This document shows, one piece after another, positions 9,515 to 19,904 of a stretch of DNA of 64,000 nt. Where the stretch lies: assembly GCA_020631735.1 (NCBI GenBank), contig CM036160.1, positions 109,023,250 to 109,087,249 on the forward strand, written 5' to 3'. Below the pieces are notes generated by a model. The model had not been told where the DNA came from. It saw only the letters and a list, made by a program, of their open reading frames with translations, and did not search any database. The position numbers were made by a program, and so were the translations under genes. The DNA is from Saccharum officinarum. Its lineage: Eukaryota; Streptophyta; Magnoliopsida; Poales; Poaceae. The first letter of the stretch is position 1, and every line of letters begins with the position of its first letter.

Positions 9515-10489
9515 ATGGCCCGCACGAAGCAGACTGCCCGCAAGTCCACTGGAGGAAGAGCACCCCGTCGTCAGCTAGCCCCGCGGGAGCACCGCAACAC
9601 GGACACTTTTCTAAGCGAGTTTGGCATGCCCACCTTGCTTTGGAGAGTGCTCCATGATGTGGGGTACCCGGAGGGACAAGAGCCAGTTTACTCTTGGAGC
9701 GAGAGCCAGCTAGCTGAAGATGGACTTGCTGTGGTAGAGATCACCGTCCCTGCTCTTGGTGATGCGCCAGAATGGGATGGTTGGCATTTGGAGTTCGAAG
9801 GACGCACTCCAGTCGAGGGTGCAGAGGGCGCAGCTTTTCGCGTCATCCGAGACATCATGAGCAGATTTCCCAATGAGTTAGCAGCAGCTTTGGCCGGTAC
9901 TTTCCCGAGAGATGATCCTCGCGACGCCATTTGGGTACAGCCGCAAGGAAGTGCCCTGGTTAGAGGCCCCAGTGAAGGACGGGCTAGCGACAATCACACC
10001 ATGAGTGCCATGTATGCAGCCATCAGAGCATATCAAGGTCTGGAGAATACCTATTGGACCTTGACTGGCCTACGTGGTGATGATCGGCTTGAAGCAAGGA
10101 AGCAGAAGAAAAAGCAAGCGCGTGCCATAGCTAGCTTGCAGGAGCAGTTGGCTGATATGAGCTTGCAGCGGGACCGAGCTCTCGAGAGAGGCGAGAGTTC
10201 CATGCAGCAGGTACAGAGGCTGACTCAGGCCAACAGGAATGCAGATCGCTTGTTGGAGCAGCTAGTACAGGAAAGGAATGAAGCCTGGAACGAGAGAGAC
10301 CTTTTGAGGCAGAGGGTCGAGGAGCTAGAAGAGTACAATGCCAACTTGCATGAAGAGTTCCATGCCCTCTACAACGGGATGGGCCCGTATGCTCCTCCGA
10401 ACGCCGCTCAGATGGACCTCGACGACGACGCCGCTGCTGAAGGTAGCGATGGCGACGCCTCCGACATCGACGATGGCCCCGAGGAGTAG
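9515..10489 (+). CDS. ORF0: histone H3-tail mimic with coiled coil
   Basis: An intact 324-codon frame upstream of gag. Starting at ATG 9515 the protein begins MARTKQTARKSTGG, identical to histone H3 through Gly13 of the mature protein. It continues RAPRRQLA, where H3 has KAPRKQLA. Similarity to H3 stops after about 23 residues and there is no histone fold. Residues about 38-190 are a Trp/Tyr-containing globular region I cannot assign. Residues 191-286 are heptad-rich and very likely a coiled coil, starting with a basic KQKKK stretch. Residues 287-324 are acidic (DLDDD, DIDDGPEE). I chose the internal ATG because it is preceded by CAG and exposes the H3 tail; an upstream ATG at 9479 would hide it behind 12 residues. 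If Met1 is removed, as in H3, the N-terminus would be Ala-Arg-Thr-Lys. Role unknown; mimicry of H3 for chromatin readers or writers is inference. Confidence 0.85.
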   Translation: MARTKQTARKSTGGRAPRRQLAPREHRNTDTFLSEFGMPTLLWRVLHDVGYPEGQEPVYSWSESQLAEDGLAVVEITVPALGDAPEWDGWHLEFEGRTPVEGAEGAAFRVIRDIMSRFPNELAAALAGTFPRDDPRDAIWVQPQGSALVRGPSEGRASDNHTMSAMYAAIRAYQGLENTYWTLTGLRGDDRLEARKQKKKQARAIASLQEQLADMSLQRDRALERGESSMQQVQRLTQANRNADRLLEQLVQERNEAWNERDLLRQRVEELEEYNANLHEEFHALYNGMGPYAPPNAAQMDLDDDAAAEGSDGDASDIDDGPEE

Positions 10490-10840
10490 GATAGTGTCAT
10501 GCGTTAGTAGCTAGGCGTGACGCGATGGCCTTCTTTTGGTTCCATGTATCATGATGTATCCTGTTCGACCTTGAGACTGATGATCTTTGGAGTTTGGTTG
10601 TGTATGCGATACCCGAACGCATAAAAGTCCAGTGTGTGTATGCTGGCAACGTGGTTGTATGGAACGCGATGTTGCATTTGAAGTAGCTTAATTGGTGCTG
10701 TTGTTTAATTGGAATGAAATTATTGCGCCTCTGTTTTCTTGTATGACTTGTTCTCTCCAATGAATTCAGTATGGCATAATTGTTCATTCGGACACAATTT
10801 TACAACTTCACTCAATTGTGCTTGTTGCTGAAATATGCAG
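10490..10840 (+). other. Spacer between ORF0 and gag
   Basis: There is no ORF of note. The 3' end is pyrimidine-rich and finishes TATGCAG immediately before the gag ATGGCC, matching a 3' splice site. Confidence 0.5.
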
Positions 10841-11700
10841 ATGGCCAACACTCGTCGTGCTACGTACGAAGCCGCTGAGACTGGTGGCAACGGTGCAGGA
10901 GCTGGTGGAAGTGGTGCCAACAATGTCAACCACCAGGAACCACGTCCAGAACCACATTTGCCCCCTCCTCCGCCGCTCACCGCAGAAATGTTCTTCACAC
11001 AGTTTCTTGGAAGTCAACGCAGTACTGAACAGTCACAGAGGAATATGGAAGACTTTCTGCGTACCATCGCGGAAAATGTTCAAAGAGGAAATAACCAAGG
11101 TGGTGGCCATGGAGTGAACCAGTACAGCAGTTTCAAGGATTTCATGGATACTAGGCCACCTATTTTCAAGGAAGCAGCAGAGCCACTTGATGCCGAAGAA
11201 TGGATCAACACTATGGAAGATAAGTTCCGTGTGTTAAGGATGACAGAAGTTCTGAAAGTAGAGTATGCTGCACATCAGTTACAAGGACCAGCAGGAATGT
11301 GGTGGAAGCATCACCGCAGTACTTTTCCTCCTAATGCCCAGATTTCTTGGAGGGATTTCACTGAGGCTTTTAAGGGAGTTTATATTCCCCCAGGGTTGGT
11401 TGAGATGAAGCTTGGAGAGTTCTTAGCCTTGAATCAGGGTACCAAGACTGTGACACAGTATCTGCATGCCTTTAATAACTTGTGCCGCTATGCTCCAGAC
11501 ATGGTTGACACAGATGCAAAGAAGATTGCTAGTTTCAAGAGAGGTTTAAGTCTGAAGATGATGAAGCATGTGGGTACCAATACCCGCAACAGATTCAACG
11601 ACTTTATCAGTGACTGTTTGAAGCAAGAGAAGAACAATAATGCTTACACCGCATCCAAGAACCGCAAGAGAGTGTTCGAGTCAGGACCATCCCAGTCCAG
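10841..11700 (+). CDS. gag, N-terminal and capsid part
   Basis: The start ATG at 10841 follows ATATGCAG. The frame reads [16 protein letters not shown], a Gly/Asn/Pro-rich N-terminus, then the plant retrotransposon capsid fold (Retrotrans_gag type), seen in segments such as [41 protein letters not shown] and [18 protein letters not shown]. This forms the particle shell. The frame breaks near 11700, where reading must drop by one base to continue into the zinc knuckle. The frame-2 ORF runs on out of frame to 11872. The break may be real decay or a sequencing error; the 3' LTR of the same element shows many single-base losses in homopolymers. Confidence 0.85.
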
Positions 11701-14360
11701 AGTTGTCCTGCCAATCGTTCATCTTATCGTCCGTCCGCACCTGGTGCGAGGTTCAGGCCGCCGCAGCATAAAACCCAGAACTACAAGGGACCACAGAAAC
11801 CGTACAAAATGGCAGTGCCGCCAACAAAGACCAATGCAGCTACAGAACAGAGCAACTCCAAGGGAGCTATAGGGTCTGCTGGTACAGTGAAAGGGCCCTG
11901 CTACAACTGTGGTCAGCCAGGCCACTTTTCAAAGTTCTGCCCTTATCCGCCTAAAAAGAAGCAACAGACTTACAATGCTCGTGTGCACCACACCGCCATT
12001 GATGAAGTTCCTGAGGGAGAGCCCGTAACTGCTGGTAAGTTTCTTGTGAACCATCACCCTGCAGTTGTTCTTTTTGATTCTGGATCTTCGCATTCTTTTA
12101 TGAGTCAAGCATTTGCACGGAAGCATGAACAACTATGCACAGAATTGAGTTATGGTTATCGCATAAGTTCAGCAGGAGCTGATGTGTTAACCAATAAGAT
12201 GGTTAGAGGGGCAACCCTTGAGTTAGGTAGTCGGAAGTTCCGAGTGAACCTGGTAGTTATGCCTGGACTAGTTTTGGATGTAATAATAGGAATGAACTGG
12301 ATGAAAGACTGGGAAGCAGTCATAGATACAAGCAGTAGGATGCTTACCCTTAAAGATCCCCAGGCAGAGGGTACTTTCCAGGTACCATTGCCTAAAAGAA
12401 CAGATCTTGTGAGTGTGACCTGTGCCATGGAAGTTGCTCCTATCCATCAGATCCCAGTAGTATGTGAGTTTCCGGATGTGTTTCCAGACGAGTTGCCTGG
12501 CCTTCCTCCAGATAGAGATGTTGAGTTTGGAATCGAGTTGATCCCCGGGACAGCTCCAATTTCGAGGAGACCTTATCGGATGCCTCCGGATGAGTTAGCT
12601 GAGTTGAAGAAACAGTTGGAAGAGTTGTTAAAAAAGGGGTTTATTCGCCCAAGTAAGTCTGAATGGGGATGTCCTGCCTTGTTTGTAAAGAAAAAGAAAG
12701 AGGGTACTCTCAGGATGTGTGTGGATTATCGACCTCTTAATGCTGTAACCATCAAGAATAAATATCCCTTGCCTCATATTGATGTTCTGTTTGATCAGTT
12801 AGCTAAAGCCAGAGTGTTCTCCAAGATAGACTTAAGGTCTGGGTATCATCAGATAAAGATTAGACCTCAAGATGTTCCGAAAACCGCCTTTTCTACCAGA
12901 TACGGGTTGTACGAGTATCTTGTTATGTCATTTGGACTGACAAATGCTCCTGCATATTTTATGTATCTGATGAATACAGTTTTCATGCCAGAGTTGGACA
13001 AGTTTGTAGTTGTCTTCATTGATGACATTCTAGTATACTCTGAAAACGAGAAAGATCATGAAGAGCATCTGAGAATTGTCTTGACCAGGTTGAGAGATCA
13101 TAAGTTATATGCTAAGTTCAGCAAATGTGAATTTTGGTTGAAGAAAGTTCCTTTCCTCGGTCATATCCTATCTGAGAATGGAGTTTCTGTAGATCCGAGT
13201 AAAGTGCAAGAGGTTATGGATTGGAAGACTCCAACCACAGTGTCAGAAGTCAGAAGTTTCCTAGGGTTAGCGGGTTACTATCGCCGTTTTATCCCAGACT
13301 TCTCGAAGATTGCCAAGCCTATGACAAGTCTGTTACAGAAAGATCACAAGTTTGTGTGGACAGAGGAGTGTGAGACAGCTTTCCATACCTTGCGGAAACT
13401 GTTGACCACTGCTCCAGTTCTTGCACAGCCCGACATCGAAAAACCTTTTGATGTGTTCTGTGACGCATCAAAAACAGGATTAGGGTGTGTGCTAATGCAA
13501 GAAGGAAGAGTCATTGCTTATGCCTCCCGGCAGTTGAGAAAACATGAAATCAATTATCCGACCCACGATCTTGAGCTTGCCGCTGTGGTGCATGCCTTAA
13601 AGATTTGGAGACACTATCTGCTGGGTAATGTGTGCAATATTTTCACCGATCATAAGAGTCTCAAGTACATTTTCACCCAACCAGAATTGAACATGAGACA
13701 GCGAAGATGGTTAGAACTGATCAAAGACTACAACTTGAATGTACAGTATCACCCTGGGAAAGCCAATGTGGTAGCTGATGCTTTAAGCAGAAAGTCACAT
13801 TGTCTGAATGTGCAACCCTTGCTGGAAGATGGTTTCGATCTAATGCACCCTGCCGTGCTACATAGTATTCAGGTCAGTTGTTCCTTGGAGAGTAAGATTA
13901 TAGAAGGTCAGAAAACAGACAAGGGGATATTCCACATCAAAAAGAAGATTCAAGAAGAACCCTCGAAACACTTCAGGGTGGATGAGCAGGATGTGTTGTG
14001 GTTCGACAACCGTCTTGTTGTTCCAAAGGATAGAGAGCTTAAGAATAAAATTTTGGATGAAGCTCATCTCTCTAAGTTGTCTATTCATCCTGGCAGCAGT
14101 AAAATATATCAAGAACTAAGACCTCGTTATTGGTGGACCAAGATGAAGAAGGAAATTGCAGCGTATGTAGCCAGATGTGACACATGTTGTAGAGTAAAAG
14201 CAATTCACATGAAGCCTGCCGGAATGCTACAACCTTTGTCAGTGCCGAGTTGGAAGTGGGATGACATAAGTATGGATTTTATCACGGGTCTACCCACTAC
14301 TCAAAAAGGTCACGATTCCATTTGGGTAATTGTGGATCGTCTTACTAAGACAGCCCACTT
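11701..14360 (+). CDS. gag C-terminus plus pol: protease, RT, RNase H, integrase N-part
   Basis: One open frame. In order: a basic Gln/Pro-rich linker; the CCHC zinc knuckle [14 protein letters not shown] (nucleic-acid binding); the aspartic protease site [12 protein letters not shown]; reverse transcriptase with [22 protein letters not shown] and the catalytic FIDDILVYS; RNase H with [25 protein letters not shown] and FTDHKSLKY; the integrase zinc-binding HHCC segment ending CDTCCRVK; and the first catalytic Asp of integrase in [10 protein letters not shown]. At about 14355-14360 the frame is lost in a T run by loss of one base, and the old frame then stops at 14424. All active-site residues visible are intact. 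Confidence 0.9.
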
Positions 14361-15362
14361 TTGCCTGTCAAAACGGAATATAGACCACCTCAATATGCTG
14401 AGAAGTATATTGCAGAGATTGTGAGGTTGCATGGCATACCAAAGACTATAGTGTCTGACAGAGGGTCACAGTTCACTGCTCACTTTTGGGAGCACTTGCA
14501 CAAAGGTTTGGGGACTAGTCTGATTCGTAGCACTGCCTATCATCCTCAAACAGATGGTCAAACTGAGAGAGTTAATGCTGTTCTAGAAGATATGTTAAGA
14601 GCCTGTGTGTTGTCTTCCAGAGGTTCATGGGAGTCATGGTTACCATTAGCAGAGTTCTCATACAATAACAGCTATCAAGAGAGTATCAAGATGGCACCTT
14701 TTGAGGCTCTGTATGGCCGAAAGTGTAGAACACCGTTAAACTGGATTGAGCCCGGAGAAAGAAGGTATTATGGTATTGACTTCGTAGAAGAAGCCGAAAG
14801 GAAAGTTCATATCATCCAGCAGAATATGAGAGCAGCCCAGTCACGTCAGAAAAGTTATGCAGATAAGAGAAGGAGACCGCTTGTGTTCGAAGTTGGTGAC
14901 TATGTCTATCTAAAAGTTACGCCAATGAAAAAGAAAAGATTTGGTGTGCGCAGAAAGCTGGCCGCCAGATTTGTGGGACCTTATAAAATCCTGGAACGGA
15001 AGGGTCCTGTGGCTTACAAATTGGATTTACCAGAGTCAATGGGTGCTATATTCCCAGTTTTTCATGTATCACATCTCAAGAAGTGTTTGCGCGTTCCAGA
15101 GGAAAGGATTGAACCTCGAGGCATAAAACTGAAGTCAGATCTGGTGTATCGTGAGCAACCAGTTCGAGTTTTGGATACCAAGGAAAGGGCTACTCGAAAC
15201 AGTGTGGTGAAAACATATAAGATACAATGGAGTCATCACGATGAAGGGGATGCATCTTGGGAAACGGGTGAATACTTAAAGAACGCTTATGAAGATTTTT
15301 ATAATAAATGGTTCGTAACCCAAATCTCGGGACGAGATTTTTATAAGGGGGGAAGGCTGTAA
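14361..15362 (+). CDS. Integrase C-part with chromodomain
   Basis: This continues integrase in the next frame: VSDRGSQF (second catalytic Asp), [10 protein letters not shown] (catalytic Glu), then the GPY/F-like region ([21 protein letters not shown]). The C-terminus is a chromodomain, about residues 265-320 of this piece: [50 protein letters not shown]. Compared with HP1-type domains it keeps the central Trp (KIQW) but not the first and third aromatic-cage residues. That is the pattern described for group II plant chromodomains. The stop codon TAA lies in the first five bases of the 3' LTR, so the ORF runs through the polypurine tract. Confidence 0.85.
   Translation: MPVKTEYRPPQYAEKYIAEIVRLHGIPKTIVSDRGSQFTAHFWEHLHKGLGTSLIRSTAYHPQTDGQTERVNAVLEDMLRACVLSSRGSWESWLPLAEFSYNNSYQESIKMAPFEALYGRKCRTPLNWIEPGERRYYGIDFVEEAERKVHIIQQNMRAAQSRQKSYADKRRRPLVFEVGDYVYLKVTPMKKKRFGVRRKLAARFVGPYKILERKGPVAYKLDLPESMGAIFPVFHVSHLKKCLRVPEERIEPRGIKLKSDLVYREQPVRVLDTKERATRNSVVKTYKIQWSHHDEGDASWETGEYLKNAYEDFYNKWFVTQISGRDFYKGGRL
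15343..15357 (+). promoter_or_regulatory. Polypurine tract
   Basis: ATAAGGGGGGAAGGC directly before the 3' LTR start (TGTAACA). Its position is diagnostic of the plus-strand primer of LTR retrotransposons. It is also coding, giving the last residues of pol. Confidence 0.85.
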
Positions 15363-15977
15363 CACTCCGGTGTTACGAAATGCATTTTTGCATAGCAATC
15401 ATATTGCATCGCATTCATAACATCATGAATCTTGTGTGAAATTCGTATTGATTTAAACAAAAGCTTGAAATTAACGTATGTGATAAATTGTATTAACATG
15501 ATAATCACATTGATCAAACCTTGCAACCATAATTCTAGATCACTTGGAACCTAGTTCAAATTTTGGAGCTCAAAATTTGTCAAAACTTGCTTAAAATAAT
15601 TATGAAAAATATTCAAAATTTTCCCCTATTTTAGCTTTTATTTTGTCATCAAAATCTATCAAGAATTTTGAGATGGCCCCTTAATCAAAGTTGTAGAGAA
15701 TTTAATTTTGAGCAACTTTTATTTTTGGGCAAATCCATAAAATGCTTTCTTCTTGTTCAAAATTTGGTTTGAAGTTTGAAATACATTTAAATTTGAAAAT
15801 CAAAAATCAAAAATTCATTTTCTCCCCTCGCAGGCCGCCGCCTCCGTTCGGCCCACGCCACATGCGGCCCGCGCCACCCCGCGCGCGCGCATGCGCCTGC
15901 GTCACCCGCCTCGCCCCAGGCCCAGCGGCCTCCTTCTCCCTCCCTCGCCCGCGTCCGCGCGCTGACGCCGCGCCACG
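15358..15977 (+). repeat. 3' LTR of the gypsy element, cut by the assembly gap
   Basis: About 620 bp match the start of the 5' LTR (4853-5478). Differences are mostly single-base losses in homopolymers on this side (for example AAAAA to AAAA, CCC to CC, GG to G), at least ten by eye. The rest is in the gap. Confidence 0.9.
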
Positions 15978-16077
15978 NNNNNNNNNNNNNNNNNNNNNNN
16001 NNNNNNNNNNNNNNNNNNNNNNNNNNNNNNNNNNNNNNNNNNNNNNNNNNNNNNNNNNNNNNNNNNNNNNNNNNNNN
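15978..16077. other. Assembly gap (100 N)
   Basis: Exactly 100 N, a conventional filler for a gap of unknown size. It hides most of the gypsy 3' LTR, the right part of the copia LTR, and the 3' end of the GDPD gene. Confidence 0.99.
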
Positions 16078-17225
16078 GTTGCCCTTGGTCGGCGGCACCA
16101 CCGTGTCCTTCCACGGCCCGATGCCCACCACGTACCTCTTCATGTAGTCCAGGTACTCGCCGGAGGTGATCTCGTCGTACGGCTGATTGGTGTCCTCGGT
16201 CCGCACGGTCACGTCGTCGATGAGGAAGACGAGCGGCGAGTCCGTCAGGCCTGCCACGCGAACCAGCGACGTCGGCGCGAAGGACTGGAGAAAGACCGGC
16301 TTGGCGCCCCACGCCGGCGACATGTACTTGCCGCCGTAGCCGTACTTCTTGAGCGTCGCGATGAACTTGTCCTCGAACTTCTTCCCGTCCGCCCACTGCA
16401 CGTGCTTGTTCATGAACACGGGGTTCTTCATCTCCGGGTAGATCCCGACCACCCTCTTGGCGTTCAGCGCGATGTCGATGAACTCGTCGAACGTGATGAT
16501 CGGCGAGACGCCTGCGGAAACGAAATAATCACGTATATTGCTGTTTGTACAGGTCAACGGAACAAGCTAATAATGGCGCGCCGCCGTCGGGTCTCGCCGG
16601 CCGGGACGCCGGATCGACTTGCTCACCGTTGTGGGAATTGTCACGGAAGTCCCATCGCTGCTTCGCCCTCAGCGTCTTGAGCTCCGCCAGCGTGAAATCA
16701 GCTGCAACAGTCAGTTGCCTAGTGTTGTATATCGACTAGATAGATCGACAATGAGATGGAAGCGAAACTACGGATCGACTGAATCTATCCATTCCGGCGT
16801 AGGTGCGCATGAAACCATGCAACGGACGTACTGATGAAGTATCCCGTGACGTTGGCCCACTGCACCTCGAGGGTGCGCCGGCGGCCGGCGAACTCCGGGT
16901 GGTCGGCGACATCGGTGGTGTCGTCAAGAGTGGTGTCGTGGAAGCAGACGAGGTGTCCGTCCTTGGTGGCCTCGATGTCCGCCTCGATGAAGTCGGCGCC
17001 CTCGTCGATGGCGCGCACGTACGCCGCCGCCGTCTCCTCGGGGAGCTCCCCGTTGGAGCCCCGGTGCGCGATGTTGAAGGGGCGCGACGTCTGCAGCGGC
17101 GCCCTGTCCTCCCACGCGCCGCCATCGCCGACCAGAGGCCGGGCCGCGACGCCGCCCGCGCTCACCGCCATTGCCACCAACACTGACACCGACACCAACA
17201 CCAACACCATACGGAGGGACGCCAT
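16078..17225 (-). CDS. Glycerophosphodiester phosphodiesterase (GDPD), 3' end missing
   Basis: Hydrolyses glycerophosphodiesters to glycerol-3-phosphate plus an alcohol, part of phospholipid turnover and phosphate recycling. Exon 1 is 17225-16832 (donor GTACGT), exon 2 16701-16627 (donor GTGAGC), exon 3 16511 into the gap. Phases agree (1, 1). The N-terminus is a hydrophobic signal peptide (MVLVLVSVSVLVAMAVSA), so the enzyme is probably secreted or in the secretory system. The catalytic HRGSNG and CFHDTTLD motifs and the metal-binding FIEADI are present. The exon 2 product DFTLAELKTLRAKQRWDFRD and exon 3 GVSPIITFDEFIDIALN fit the plant GDPD5/6-like group. The C-terminal quarter lies in the gap, so it cannot be judged intact. 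The start is the first ATG after a TATA box. Confidence 0.9.
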
Positions 17226-17297
17226 ATCCGCCGCTGCGATCGCCGGCTTCGGATCGAGGAGGTGGACTGGACCGCCGCGGCGGCTAGCGCTATATGC

Positions 17298-17304
17298 CTA
17301 TATA
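17298..17304 (-). promoter_or_regulatory. TATA box of the GDPD gene
   Basis: TATATAG on the minus strand, 73 bases before the ATG, in a GC-rich promoter. Confidence 0.55.
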
Positions 17305-17646
17305 AGGAGATGGCTCGAGGAATATTCTAGCGGGACGCGGGAATTGAGTGATATTGTTAGGCTGGTTTTTGTTGGAGATTTTACAGCTTCTTCGAAGAGA
17401 TATTACCATTGCAGAACGGATATTTTTTACAGCTAGCAAGAAACACGATCGTACCAGAAATGTGTTGGTCCGTTCGGATTTTCTTACCTTTGGCAGGGTC
17501 GCAAAGATAGATTGGGCCTAGAGAGTCGTCGAAATAGTTATGGGCTGTGACCTGTGACGTGGGCCATTTAAATTTGGAAAAAAGCCCTCTTGCATCACTC
17601 AGCTATCGCCTTAGTCCTCACTTAACTCTCAAAATAATTTAAATTA

Positions 17647-17884
17647 CTTCCTCCATTTTTATTTACATATCACATATCATGTCAGTTTTGTCCTAAATTA
17701 AATATTTACATCTTTAATCACCATTTTCAAAAAAAATTATATAGGTTCATGACGCGAGATTTATATTTTAGATTTACTATGAGAAATACTTCGATAATAT
17801 ATAACTATTTTTGAAATCGATAGTCAAAAATAGTAATATTAGACTTACGGCAAAACTAACATGATATGTAAAAAAGAATAGGAG
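17647..17884. mobile_element. Stowaway-like MITE, diverged
   Basis: The ends are CTTCCTCCATTTTTATTTAC and its imperfect inverse (ATGTAAAAAAGAATAGGAG), flanked by TA on both sides. AT-rich, no coding capacity. Confidence 0.55.
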
Positions 17885-17986
17885 TACCTCAATGTCCCGG
17901 TTAGAAGTTGTTTTCAATGTGGTTTTCAGTATTTTTAAGAAATCTTGTAAACACCTTAATAAGGTCTAAACCATGAAAAATATGTA

Positions 17987-18244
17987 CTCCCTCTATCCCT
18001 GAATAAATAGATTCCTAGAGTTATCTTAAGTCAAAAATTTTAAACTTTGACCGAATTTCTACAAAAAATCCATCACGATTTATGATATCAAATTTGTATA
18101 ATTAGATATGTCATAAGATATATTTTCATAATGTGCTCATTTTATGTCATATATGTTGTTACTCTTTTCTATAAAGTTTGTCAAACTTGTGATAGTTTGA
18201 CTTGCACGGATTCTAGGAATTGATTTATTTGAGAACTGAGGGAG
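17987..18244. mobile_element. Stowaway MITE
   Basis: CTCCCTCTATCCCTGAATAA at the left and an imperfect inverse ending TTGAGAACTGAGGGAG at the right, with TA duplications at 17985 and 18245. About 258 bp. Confidence 0.75.
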
Positions 18245-18898
18245 TACAACTTATTAAAATTTCAAGAAAATTCTATAGATATAAAGGGACTCTATAAACT
18301 TAAAGAAAATCTTTAGATTCGTGAAAATATATCTATAAGCTTTAAAATATATATTTAGCACTAAGAAAATATGAAAATATCAAGAAAAATCTATGGAATT
18401 CCTAAAACGTTATATAAATGTCTCAGCATATTTTAAGAACTTTATGTAATAAAAAGACAATATGAAACTGACAAGAATGCATTCAACATTAACGTATGTT
18501 GTATTGATGCTGGTTGCATCTCATATTTCTGCTCTGCAGAGTTTTCCAAAAACACGTTAGACATTGATTAGAATGTTCTATGAACTTTCTAGATACTTTT
18601 CCATTTTGATAGAGCTAAATTTAATCACTGAGAGTTTTGAAGTATATTTTCGTGATTTCTATTTATTTTGTTTCTCATGTCTCAATCTCTCTCTAGGATT
18701 TCCCACTAGTTTTAGAAGCTTAGAGTTTTATTCGTTTTTTTTTTTGAAATTGTTAGGTGTTAAACCATAAGTTTTTCTCTAAACGACGTTTTCACGAGTG
18801 TGAAATACATTTGTGGTGGTGTGCATATATCTTTTAACTTTCGAATCCAGAATTCAAGCTCTGGCTTATCACTGGGCCACGTCACTAACGAAGCTCAT
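18245..18898. other. Intergenic, nothing recognised
   Basis: AT-rich sequence with only short, unsupported ORFs. Confidence 0.5.
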
Positions 18899-19182
18899 GC
18901 CTTGTTTAGTTCTCAATTCCTCCACAAAATTCCACTATGCAAAAAGGAGATTTCCCATCACATCAAAATGCCGGCAAATGCATGGAGTACTAAATGTAGA
19001 TGAAATCAAAAACTAATTGCACAGTTTTATTGTACTTTGCGAGACGAACATTTTGAGTCTAATTAATTAATATTTGAACAATTTTTTGCACTAAAAAAAT
19101 AAAACGCGCTACAATGTTCCGACAGAAACACTGTAGCGCGCAGTGCCGAATCGAGGCGTCCGACTCAGGAACTAAACAAGGC
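18899..19182 (+). mobile_element. MITE of the GTTTAGTTC-ended family
   Basis: Inverted ends GCCTTGTTTAGTTC and GAACTAAACAAGGC. The interior has the family signature TGCATGGAGTACTAAATGTAGA, CTAATTGCACAG and GAGTCTAATTAATTAAT. A close relative lies in opposite orientation at 58719-59001. Superfamily not assignable by eye. Confidence 0.75.
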
Positions 19183-19715
19183 CTCAGCCGTTGGATCCCT
19201 ATGCTGCCTTCAATCGAGCCATTGCTCTCGGGTCCTCGACCATACTGCTCTCATGACTCTTCGCGAGAGCTCGTGGCTTTCTCAACCTTTCCCTGCCCGC
19301 TCCTCTCTCCATGAGACCATGGCTCTATCTTCTCCTCCTTCCGTTTACCTCATGCCTCAGACGTGTTCAGCGAACGCGTGTGATGGCAGTGGCGGAGCTA
19401 GAGAAAAAAATGAGGGGGTGTGCCATCTCAGTTACAACCATATATAATGCTGTTCGATCTCCACAACGCAAAATAATACCCCTCTGTCCACAAAATAAAT
19501 CCAATTATGAGATCCGTCCCAATTAAAGTAGCTCAAATTTAACCAAGTTTATAGCAAATATTATTAACATTTATGTTTCTAATAAATAAATTTATTATGA
19601 AAATATATTCTATAACTAATATAATGGTACTTGTCGTGCGTCATAAATGTTAGTACATTTTTATATAACTTTAGTCAAATAGAGAAAGATTGAACGGGCC
19701 ACGCCACGGGAGACA

Positions 19716-19716
<1 letters not shown>
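19183..19716. other. Intergenic with a partial Stowaway-like sequence
   Basis: No gene seen. From about 19476 an AT-rich stretch begins with CCCCTCTGTCCACAAAATAA, like one Stowaway end, but I see no matching other end, so it is probably truncated. Confidence 0.4.

Positions 19717-19794
<78 letters not shown>
19717..19794. repeat. (TA)n microsatellite
   Basis: About 39 uninterrupted TA units. Confidence 0.97.
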
Positions 19795-19795
<1 letters not shown>

Positions 19796-19904
19796 TGACA
19801 AATTACGAGCAATACAATACTACCTGCTGGTGTGTGCGTGGGGAATGAGGAGGCAACGTCAGAATGAGTTGGGCTAGTCGGCGTTGTTGGGCTGGCATAG
19901 CTAA

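Larger units (their letters stand above)
4853..15977 (+). mobile_element. Ty3/gypsy chromovirus, Tekay-like, with extra ORF0
   Basis: The parts are in canonical order: 5' LTR 4853-8727, PBS 8730-8741, leader with a splice donor, ORF0 9515-10489, gag-pol 10841-15362 (gag, zinc knuckle, protease, RT, RNase H, integrase, chromodomain), polypurine tract 15343-15357, and 3' LTR from 15358 to the gap. LTRs start TGTAACA and end TGTTACA. LTRs of nearly 3.9 kb plus a C-terminal chromodomain fit the Tekay/Del lineage. The insertion lies within the copia LTR; the right-hand target duplication is lost in the gap. I recall that some rice gypsy elements (RIRE3/RIRE8 type) were described with an extra ORF upstream of gag; I could not check similarity here. 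Confidence 0.9.
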
